NCBI RefSeq assembly: GCF_000003815.2
Contig: NC_049995.1
Coordinates: 16,304,187 to 16,368,186, forward strand
Source: Branchiostoma floridae
Lineage: Eukaryota > Chordata > Leptocardii > Amphioxiformes > Branchiostomatidae
Direction: 5' to 3'
DNA: 64,000 nucleotides
The first letter of the stretch is position 1. Every line of letters begins with the position of its first letter. Under the pieces are notes generated by a model. It searched no databases. It saw only the letters and a program-made list of their open reading frames with translations, and had not been told where the DNA came from. The position numbers and the translations under genes are program-made. Of this stretch, positions 9,674 to 18,632 are shown piece by piece.

Positions 9674-11877
9674 ATGGCTGCTAACTTCACCGGAAACTGG
9701 AAGCTAGTTGAGTCGCAGAATTTCGACGAATATCTGCAGGCCCTTGGTGAGTCATAATATACTTCTTTCACATCATAAAGTCCCAGGTATAACATAAACC
9801 AGTCTATATAACAGTTCTTGTCTAGACTTTATATTTACTTTACTTTACGTTGTTACTTGCCAAGAAAAAAATGTAAAATACACACTAAATGTCTGTTTGT
9901 GGCGTCGTCTGTGGCGTAACTGGTAGAGCGTCCTGCTCGGAATCCTAGAGGTCCCGAGTTGGATACCCGCCATGCTCCCAACGTTGTGCCTTTTGAAAGC
10001 TACACAGGCTTCCTCATTTACATGGGGAAAAAATGGGTACCTGACTTCGGTTGGGAGGTAAAAGTAAATTTTGCAATCCTGTGTATGTGGCGCTGTTAAA
10101 ATAAGTTTCTTCCTTGAGTGCAGTGCCACATTGTCCTCGTCTGTCAAAAATTGGTACCTGACTTCGGCCGGGAAGGTAAAAGTCTACCTTTACCTTCTGT
10201 CTGTACCGTGTATGTGGCACTGTTGATATAAGTTACAAACTTGAGTGCAGTGCCACATTGTCCTCGTCTGTCTGAAATGGCTACCTGACTTCGGTCGGGG
10301 AGGTGAAAGAAAAGATTACCGTTACCTTCTGTCAGTACTGTGTATGTTAAAATAAGTTACTAATAAACTTGCAGTGCCACATTGTCCTCGTCTGTCCGAA
10401 GCAAAATAGGAAAAAAAAGCTATGGGAAGTGAATGAGGCCACTTGCATCAGTGTCCACTAACCGAGACGGGGGTTGATACCAACTTCCAGGCACCTTTGA
10501 CGCTTTGCTGACGTCACAAATCCGGTCTGAGTGTATGACATAGGCTTTGGCTCATTTCAACTTGATAAGGATCAGAGGACTGATGGAATTAGCGCTTTAT
10601 TTTGTGTCGGATAGAAAGTTGTAAAATTGTAAATAATGTTGACTACCGTCACAGATGAACTTACATTCAAGAAAAAAACTCTCTGTGTCCAATCCAGGCG
10701 TGGACGCCGACAAGCGGAAGATCGTGGTGAGCGCCAGTCCTCGTCACGAGATCCAACAAGACGGTGACAGTTTCACGGTCAAGACCACCGGCCTCCAGAA
10801 CAAGACTATCAGCTTCAAGCTCGGAGGACAGTTTGAGGACGAGTTGCCTTCGGGCAAAGTCAAGGTCAGTACCATTTTTCTGATCTTTAAAATGGTTAAT
10901 ATTTAGCGTCCCCTGCTCTTAGTACAATGCTAGACTTTCTTCCAACACAAAGGTATACCATGGATCAAATTTTCAACAACCACTGACGCCGCTCCTGACC
11001 AATCACTTCAGAACGTAAACTCGCGAGAGTTAAGAACACGTGGTCTTGCGGATCTTTGACGTCAGCAGTTGGTCAAACGTGCCAGGAAGTTTGATAACAA
11101 CCAACGCAGATATTACATGTCGGTAGTATATGTCACTTGCAATCAGTTGGGCAATAATTTGCAATAAACGCATGTATAATTAATAATCTTATGTTGCATA
11201 TTATGTATCACCACAGGTCGTGCCTACTTTAGTCGGAGGCAAGCTGCATTTTGAAATCGAAGGACCGAAGGGAAAGATGACCACCGACCGGGAGATCCGC
11301 GCAGACGGCCGGCTCTACATGGTCAGTACTTCTGCGAAATGAAAAATGCCCCTGCAGTTCCAAAGCAAGCTGCTAGGGGGCCAAACATACAATACGCCTT
11401 CCGTACATCCGTAGCTATATGCCAAAAAAATCAAGACCATAGCATGTCCAGGTAAAAATGATTTTAGAAAATCGAAGTTCTGCTGCAGTACCAAGGTCAC
11501 ATAACAGGGGGCCCAGCATCGACCCTGGCCTTCCTCTTTCCAATATATACCCACATACCAAATAACATTACAATTCATTCAGATGTTCTAATGTTATGCT
11601 GACCACAAATATGCGGAAACACAAACACGCAGATAGACAGACACATAGCTAGGTACAGCAGAGAGACAGACAGACACACCAAAAACTAGACCTCCATTTT
11701 TCATAGAGGTAATAATGAGAAAAATTAAGATTCTATATAGTCTTCCTCGCTCAGTTTACTGATCAAACATCGTTTTGTCACAGCAGACTATAAATCTGTT
11801 GTTTTTGTTTCCATGATTGCCAGGTGATGACGGCTGGGAACGGGACCACCTGCACCAGGATCTTCGCCAGGGAGTAA
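9674..11877 (+). CDS. Fatty-acid-binding protein (iLBP family), complete copy 2
   Basis: Four exons (9674-9746, 10698-10864, 11217-11321, 11824-11877) join to 132 residues with GT-AG introns in phases 1, 0 and 0, the standard vertebrate FABP structure. The N terminus carries the family signature GNWKLVESQNFDEYLQALG. Later come EIQQDGDSFTVKT, KLHFEIEGPKGK and a C-terminal NGTTCTRIFARE. The protein should be a cytosolic ten-stranded beta barrel that binds fatty acids or other small lipids. The ligand-anchoring R-x-Y of many FABPs reads R-x-F here. The start of exon 2 (VDADKRKIVV) departs from the usual N-F-A-x-R-K-I-A, so this copy may have diverged in its portal region. The exact subfamily cannot be fixed by eye. 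Confidence 0.93.
9895..10400 (+). repeat. SINE head followed by three ~120-bp tandem units (intron 1)
   Basis: Positions 9905-9975 look tRNA-derived (TGGTAGAGCGTCCTGCTCGG, then a B-box-like GAGTTGGATACCC). Three units follow at about 10025-10145, 10146-10272 and 10273-10397. Each contains TACCTGACTTCGG and the motif CAGTGCCACATTGTCCTCGT. It is probably a SINE whose body has been tandemly amplified. Confidence 0.7.
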
Positions 11878-12369
11878 CTATGGAGACTTGTTACCATGGA
11901 CACCCGTCACCAGGGCAACGGGTGTAAACTTACCGGCATGCTGATTTTCCTGTTTTTATTTTCTGCAACTTCGTGAATAAGACGAGCAAATCATTACGTA
12001 ACTAACCACCCACCTTGATTGTAGCATAATACGTAAGGGGTTCTTCTGAAGTCAGCGTAAAGCGATGTCAGGACCCCCAATGCAGACCCTCTTGAATAGC
12101 AACACTAGTGTATGTGGCAGCTGGAACATTTTGCAACTGCAGTAACCATAGCAACTAGCAATGTTAACATGCAGTAACTATAGCAACTAGCAATGGTCAC
12201 AGTCAAGGCAAAAGCAAGAGCCTAACCTCTGCTTGGAGAATAGCCAAGGCAAGTTTGACTCACGGACAAACCGTTAGTAACCATGGCAACTAGAAACACA
12301 GGAAACAGCTTCGTTGACAGTGTAAACAATCATGTGACTGGTTTTCTCACGAAACTTTGGCAAAATAAA
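11878..12369 (+). terminator. 3' UTR and poly(A) signal of FABP copy 2
   Basis: An AATAAA at 12364-12369 is followed by TCCACTTCA, as in copy 3 (22024-22029). The UTR contains several X-box-like motifs (GTAACCATAGCAAC at 12142, GTAACTATAGCAAC at 12174, GTAACCATGGCAAC at 12277), the first two within a 32-bp tandem repeat. Relics of two MITE families are also present (about 12005-12091 and 12219-12246). Confidence 0.7.
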
Positions 12370-12439
12370 ATCCACTTCAGTTCAATTCATGGCTACTTTT
12401 GTCCTTCTGATAATTACCTCCGAGAAAATGGAGATATGT

Positions 12440-12495
12440 TTTTGTGTGTATCTGTGTGCGTGTGTTTATCTGTGTCCTTGTGTCTGTATTTCTCT

Positions 12496-12562
<67 letters not shown>

Positions 12563-13060
12563 TATTTGGGTGGGTGAGTGTGTTTGTGTGTGTGTGNNNN
12601 NNNNNNNNNNNNNNNNNNNNNNNNNNNNNNNNNNNNNNNNNNNNNNNNNNNNNNNNNNNNNNNNNNNNNNNNNNNNNNNNNNNNNNNNNNNNNNNNNNNN
12701 NNNNNNNNNNNNNNNNNNNNNNNNNNNNNNNNNNNNNNNNNNNNNNNNNNNNNNNNNNNNNNNNNNNNNNNNNNNNNNNNNNNNNNNNNNNNNNNNNNNN
12801 NNNNNNNNNNNNNNNNNNNNNNNNNNNNNNNNNNNNNNNNNNNNNNNNNNNNNNNNNNNNNNNNNNNNNNNNNNNNNNNNNNNNNNNNNNNNNNNNNNNN
12901 NNNNNNNNNNNNNNNNNNNNNNNNNNNNNNNNNNNNNNNNNNNNNNNNNNNNNNNNNNNNNNNNNNNNNNNNNNNNNNNNNNNNNNNNNNNNNNNNTGCT
13001 TTGTGTGCGTGTGTCTGTGTGTCTGTTCGTGTGTTTTCACGATTTCTTTCCATAAGCTCG
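12440..13060. repeat. TG-rich microsatellite interrupted by an assembly gap
   Basis: TG/TGTC-rich sequence lies on both sides of a run of exactly 400 N (12597-12996). Long frames running across it are artefacts of the dinucleotide repeat. The true repeat length is unknown. Confidence 0.95.
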
Positions 13061-13187
13061 CCGTGGACACTGACAGGAAATAATAGGTCAAAGGTCTCAG
13101 AATATATTGCTGCCCTGTGTGCCATTAGGCACCACAAGAGTCTGAAAAAAAAGAAACATTAAAAAAGAAACCACTGGTATAGATGTG

Positions 13188-13767
13188 CGAGGGGCGTTCA
13201 ATAAGTAATAACTCTGACCCACTTCCAGTTGTCTGATCTAAATGAAATTTGGCATGTGTAACGATTCATATCTCTATAGTTTATGTTGCAAAAAAGCCAG
13301 CTCTGAACTAATTGTGGTTTCTGATTTACTGGTGTTTGAACTGAGTTAGGTGTGAAATGGACCAGGTGTGAAAAAGAGCCAGCCGAGTGTCGCGCAGTGA
13401 TCCGGTTTTTGTATTTGAAAGGACTCACACCAAAGGAGACTTTTGATGAAATGAAAGAAACTTATGGTGATGATGCCCCATCATATGACCTTGTAAAACG
13501 CTGGCGTCCTGAATTCAAACATAGCCGGAAGTCTATGGAAACAGTTCCCAGAGCTGGTCGTTCCTCTTCTGCCATTGATGAGGCATCTGTTGGAGGACCA
13601 ACCTGGGGTGTCCTACAAAAACGGTGTCCAGAGCTGCATCAAACGATGGAAGAAATGCACAACTCTGGGTGGTTCCTATGAAGAGAAAGACTAATAACTG
13701 TGCCAAGTTTCATTAATCTCCTGCTATGGGAAATGAGTCAGAGTTATTACTTATTGAATGCCCCTCG
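13188..13767 (+). mobile_element. Internally deleted mariner-like element
   Basis: Inverted ends of about 30 bp (13188-13217 and 13738-13767, GAGGGGCRTTCAATAAGTAA) bound 580 bp. The right end is followed by TA and the left is preceded by TG, a decayed TA. Inside, 13352-13590 encodes the helix-turn-helix N terminus of a mariner transposase (FLYLKGLTPKETFDEM, YGDDAPSYDLVKRW). It jumps directly to the extreme C terminus, recognisable in another frame (KRWKKCTTLGGSYEEKD). The whole catalytic DDD region is missing, so it is non-autonomous. Confidence 0.88.
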
Positions 13768-14050
13768 TACCGACGACTCTCACTCACTCACTCCGGCGAG
13801 CTCGCTCGGAATCTCCGCATGACTAGTAAGCATGACTACTAGCATGACCGACTACTATTAAGTATCAAATACCTCCTCACAAAGGAACACGAAATAGAAA
13901 TGCCTTAGTTATGAAACCAGAATTGATTTGTTCAAGTAATAAATTCTTAAATGTTTTTCCATTGATCTCCGGTATAATACGTGGAGCTCGTTGCCAACAA
14001 GTATTGTGGGAACATCCTTATCAGATAGCTAGAAAAACGCAAGAATGGCA

Positions 14051-14463
14051 GTTACATACTAGCCTCAAATATCTTTCGTGTTGGGGTCTGGCAGGATGGC
14101 TGTAGAAAGGTTCTCGAAGGCTCTTGATCAGAGGGAGGAGAACCTAGGATTGATGACCACTCACACCACAGGTAGCCAGCTACAACACACCACAGTTGGT
14201 CAGCAGGCTATCACAGTAGCGAATAAGGTACTTAGTGGTCACTGTTATGGATTAAAATTAAAGAAATACAGTTGGGGGTCTTTAACCAATCATGGTAGGG
14301 TGTAATTACCTCCTGCTGATTCTGCTACTGTTCTATTGGTGGAGTTTTTTTGCCCACTATAAGGGGCAAAATTGAGAAGAGTTCCTATGTCATCCTGCCA
14401 GACCCCTGCACGATAGATACTTGAGATCGGGCTGGGGTTTGGTAACCAGGCTAGTTACATACA
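14051..14463. mobile_element. MITE with ~34-bp inverted termini
   Basis: The left part (TCTTTCGTGTTGGGGTCTGG) and right part (CCAGACCCCTGCACGATAGA) are inverted relative to each other. The outer edges GTTACATACTAGCC and GGCTAGTTACATAC also mirror each other. The interior of about 350 bp has no coding capacity. It lies between FABP copies 2 and 3. Confidence 0.7.
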
Positions 14464-15225
14464 TATAGATACAGATACAGAAGCTGGTGTGTTGCACCAA
14501 GGAGGATATATGGTTACACCGAAGCTGGTATATGTGTTACACCGAAGGGTGGTTATAAATACGTATACCGGCTGTACAGCACAGAAGGCCTTATATACCG
14601 GCTATATAGATACAGATACAGCATGTTACACCGAAGGGCGGTTATACCGGCTATATAGATACAGATACAGAAGCTGGTGTGTTACACCGAAGGGCGGTTA
14701 TACCAGCTATATATTAGATACAGATACAGATACAGAAGCTGGTGTGTTACACCGAAGGGCGGTTATACCGGCTATATACATACAGATACAGAAGCTGGTG
14801 TGTTACGCCGAAGGGTGGTCATATTTATGGCTATACAGATACAGATACAGAAGCTGGTATGTTACACCGAAGGGCGGTTATATCGGCTATATAGATACAG
14901 ATACAGAAGCTGGACGTGTGTTACGCAGAAGGGTGGTTATACCGGCTATACAAATGCAGATACAGAAGCTGGTGTGTTACACCGAAGGGCGGTTATACCG
15001 GCTATATAGATACAGATACAGAAGCTGGACGTGTGTTACGCAGAAGGGTGGTTATACCGGCTATACAAATGCAGATACAGAAGCTGGTGTGTTACACCGA
15101 AGGGCGGTTATACCGGCTATATAGATACAGATACAGAAGCTGGTGTGTTACGCCGAAGGGCGGTTATACTGGCTATATAGATACAGATACAGGCGCTGGT
15201 GTGTTACACCGAAGGGCGGTTAAGC
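14464..15225. repeat. Minisatellite, ~56-62 bp unit, about 13 copies
   Basis: Units contain GATACAGATACAGAAGCTGG, then GTGTTACACCGAAGGGCGG, then TTATACCGGCTATATA. Unit length varies slightly, and two units share an extra ACGTGT insertion, showing local higher-order duplication. Frames of up to about 210 codons run through it only because several units are multiples of three. A lone unit lies at about 56806-56862. Confidence 0.9.
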
Positions 15226-15314
15226 TAAAGCAACGCCCCCATAACTCCCCCTTACCTTGCTACTGTTGTTTGTCCGCTGCCCTTAAGGTCGTCGTCATTA
15301 GGGTCATGCTCGTA

Positions 15315-15547
15315 AGGTCATTGACCCTTGGGTTTGACGTCATGTTTTGTCTGTCTACTGTTACGATGAGTCGGCTGGCTGCCACGCCTAATTATGTAAT
15401 TCGATAATTACCAGTATTTGTTAATGCGTGGTTGAGTTTCAAAAGGTGGGCAAGGTATAAATACAGGCCGCCAGCCGCTACCCACAGTACTGTGAAGCAG
15501 ACACCAACTGTGAGCTACTCGGCATATACGGGAACTACACAATCAAG
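15315..15547 (+). promoter_or_regulatory. Promoter and 5' non-coding exon of FABP copy 3
   Basis: TATAAATA at 15456-15463 is followed by a leader that aligns with that of copy 2 (ACTGTGAAGCAGAC, GGAACTACAC) and a donor TCAAG|GTAAGA after 15547. At 15315-15327, 141 bp before the TATA box, lies AGGTCATTGACCC, a near-perfect inverted repeat spaced by one base (IR-1), which is a binding pattern of nuclear-receptor dimers. The acceptor of the coding exon is at 18613. Confidence 0.75.
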
Positions 15548-15604
15548 GTAAGATTCTAGAGTTTTCTGCCGTTTTATAGGACGATTGTAATACATGTAAG
15601 GATC

Positions 15605-15616
15605 AGTTCGTGTGTA

Positions 15617-15660
<44 letters not shown>

Positions 15661-15830
15661 GGTGTGTGTGTGTGTGTGTGTGCATATACGCGTGTTTAAT
15701 TTTGTGTTATAACCTATGTTATGTATCCGCGTATGCGTGTAACGTAAGTGTATGTGTCCGCGCGTATGTTTGTGTCTGCTTGTGTGCGTGTCTGCGTGAG
15801 TCTCTCTGTGCGTCTCTTTCTTTCTCCCTG
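15605..15830. repeat. TG and degenerate TG/CT microsatellite
   Basis: (TG)n runs with decayed flanks in the 5'-UTR intron of FABP copy 3. Confidence 0.9.
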
Positions 15831-16376
15831 TGTTGGTATTGAAAGAAAGAGAGGGAGAGAGCACCTTTCCTGTGATTTGTATGTGGCACTGTGGACTTTA
15901 AGCATGTCAGCCAAAATTTCCTTTGCTCACCTACAAATGGACACGGGTTTCCTAACATCTGGTTTACAGCGATCGGGTCTCAAATTGAGATTGAAGATTG
16001 TACATAATTCTAAACATTGTTGAATCAAAAAGAAATGCGCTTGTAAGTGTAAGTAAGCACATGCCATGTAACTTGATACTGGCCTTACAGAAAGGTGTGT
16101 GGTAGTTGTGAGAAAATTTGGATGTCTAAGATATTTTCCCAGAGAAGTAGAACGGCAGACGAACAGCGAACCAGCTGCAGTCTGCTTACGTTGAGAAATG
16201 AAGGCAATTTTCATATTACACATAATTTTGTCACTCGTAAGATCACCGTGTTAGGTCGGATCGTTTGTCCGAAAGGTCATTTATGATTGCTTAACCCCAG
16301 TCACGTTGTCATGGCGACATATAATAATAATAATAATATGAACATGTATGGCGTCTAGAAGCAAGTTCTGACCGCG

Positions 16377-16427
16377 AGGTCATTAACCTGAAACGCTTTC
16401 TGGTCTTAACCGAAAGGCCATTGACCT
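16377..16427 (+). promoter_or_regulatory. Two further IR-1-like motifs in the 5'-UTR intron of FABP copy 3
   Basis: AGGTCATTAACCT (16377-16389) and AGGCCATTGACCT (16415-16427) repeat the IR-1 pattern seen upstream of the promoter, again with T as the spacer base. Regulatory use is inferred. Confidence 0.4.
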
Positions 16428-16911
16428 TTCGCGTCCACAGCATTTGTTAATAAAGCAATCCTAATTTGTCTAGAGTTTTACAACGGCGAAAAAATAACTA
16501 TTGTGTCGTTTACTACAAACTAGCTATTCTGCTTGCCTAAGATTTAGCTGTGTTCGTTAGAAAGAATTGGAAATTAATATGAAATCATACTGTAACTTGT
16601 AACCATCCCCCTCCACTGAATGGAATAGCCCACCGTGTGATTCAGAGTAGACGCGTGGCCACGCCCACCTTTGTAAAAAGGTAGACCTGCGAAATAAAGA
16701 CATAAAAATGCCAAATTTCTGACTGGCACGCTTCAATCAAGATTGTTATTGGTCGTTCTTCCAATTTCCATGCTATATTAAGTCAAGTAAGTCAATTAGT
16801 TGCACTAAGGAGGTTATATTTATGGGTTTCTTATAGGGCTATAGAATAACCTCCTTGACCTTGGTTGCCCTGGTATTTGTGTCTATCAGGTGACAGCGTT
16901 GTCACACCCGT

Positions 16912-17040
16912 CAGTTCTAGAGTTAGCTATAGTATACACTTGTTGTCTGATACAAACCATACTGGAGTCAGGACTGGAGTTCTAGAGTTAGCTATAGTAT
17001 ACACTAGTAGTCTGATACAAACCATACTGGAGTCAGGACG
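16912..17040. repeat. 66-bp tandem duplication
   Basis: Two copies of about 61-66 bp (starts at about 16913 and 16979), each with GTTAGCTATAGTATACACT and CTGATACAAACCATACTGG, differing at two or three bases. They lie in the 5'-UTR intron of FABP copy 3. Confidence 0.85.
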
Positions 17041-17090
17041 CACTCAAGTCAAGGTAGGACACTGTCGCTTCTGGGTGTAACGGCCACTAT

Positions 17091-17484
17091 ACACCTTTCT
17101 CACGCGGCGGCCATGATAGATCTAAAACGAGTTCAATGAGGCAAACAAAAGGCTGTCCATCATAATTAGCAGTTCAACTAATGATATCCTGCCAATTAGG
17201 GAAGCGACCAATAAGTGAAGTCCGTCAAATATTTGCATTATTATGTTTTTATTTTGCATCTCTTAAGGGACTATGGGACCAGTCTACACTACTTTAAATT
17301 GCTACATTTTTCGGTGCATAACACTAATTATGATTTTTATTATTCTATCTTATATCATGAAAGTTTGTATGGTTTCGGGGAAAACTAAATGGGACCTGAT
17401 TTTAGAAATAAGTTTTGTCTGTTTGCCTCATTGACCTCGTCTTCGATCTATCATGGCCGCCGCGGCGCCGCGTGAGAAAGGTGT
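17091..17484. mobile_element. MITE with GC-rich inverted termini
   Basis: The left end ACACCTTTCTCACGCGGCGG and the right end CGCGTGAGAAAGGTGT are inverted. The subterminal GGCCATGATAGATC and GATCTATCATGGCC also pair, as do inner GAGGCAAAC and GTTTGCCTC. The right arm has an extra GCGGCGCC. There is no coding capacity. Confidence 0.75.
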
Positions 17485-17499
17485 ATTAAACACAATTCC

Positions 17500-18600
17500 G
17501 GCGGTCACATCTATTAAATTCATCGCCTTGAAAAATATACGTCTGAAGACTAGTATGATCTTGTATCTTAACTGTGTATACGGGGTGAGGGTAGTGGACT
17601 AGAGATCGCTCAAACACAGTCTGTGTTTCAATAAGACTTAAGTTATGTTAGTTTAGGTTATTTATGTAGGAACCTTTTTTTCTGTAAAGATTGAGGCGTT
17701 TTCAACTAGAAAATCCTCAAGAATTCCCCACTATTCAATCGTAATGCACCAGATTATCTATAGTGCTTTAGCCCCAAATCGTCGACACAACAATTACTGA
17801 AAACTGGTTCTTCCACATTCTCCAAAGTAAGTCTGTCAGTCATGACAATCTTTCCCCAATCTCTTTCCGAATGATTACGTCTTTTCAATAGAAAATGGCA
17901 ATTACAGGTTAATTAAGGTGACCGAATGCAAAATACTAACATTACATAGATCTATTACTATTGTCGTGGATGCCATTGTAAGCACGATATATTCGCTATT
18001 CTATACAATTTATATATTGTTAGTCATTATTATCCTTTGTAAAATTCCATGGTAAAAATCTGTTGTCCTTGTCTCTGTCAACAGGGCTAGCCCTTTGTAA
18101 TAGCCACAGGGTATTTGGACAGCCCTGGCTGTGTGCGCTGAACAGCCAAACTGATAAATAATATATTAACAGGTCTATCCATACAATCATTCTAGGCCCT
18201 ACTTAAAACCTATACAATGCAAACAGTCAGTCAATATTGTAGGAGTCTTATGCAAATGTTTAGTTGCCCAGTCGGTCATGGACCTCAAGAGATTTTTTTG
18301 AAAATCACAATCGCCATGACTATTGACAGGAACACACTGTCAATGGTGAAGAACAGTATTCCTATTGACAGGATGTGCTGCAATTTGATTCTTATTGACA
18401 AGAGCATCGTGTCAACTCGCCTCGGCGAATCACAATAACCAAATACTTACTTTAAGAATCATCCCATATTTAGCTCCTTTTAATGTATTTTGATAGAATA
18501 AAAATATAGTTATATAGATTCAGCACATGCGACATTTCTCAAACTCAACTTGAAACATCACAAGATGTTCCTTTCCGTTTTTATGTCATAACGTGACGTC
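17500..18600 (+). other. 5'-UTR intron of FABP copy 3, no gene recognised
   Basis: AT-rich sequence with no supported exon. A short stretch at about 18085-18160 (GGGCTAGCCC, CAGCCCTGGCTGTGTG) resembles another at 19515-19560, suggesting a small repeat family. Confidence 0.5.
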
Positions 18601-18632
18601 ATTTCCGTTTCAGGACAACAACCAATTGCAAG

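Noticed and set aside
12283-13162. Long frames across the TG microsatellite and the N gap
   Set aside because: They consist of Cys/Val or His/Thr dipeptides and 133 or more unknown residues.
14489-15407. Frames of 110-211 codons over the minisatellite
   Set aside because: Pure read-through of the ~60-bp tandem repeat. The frames overlap in two registers and have no similarity outside the repeat.
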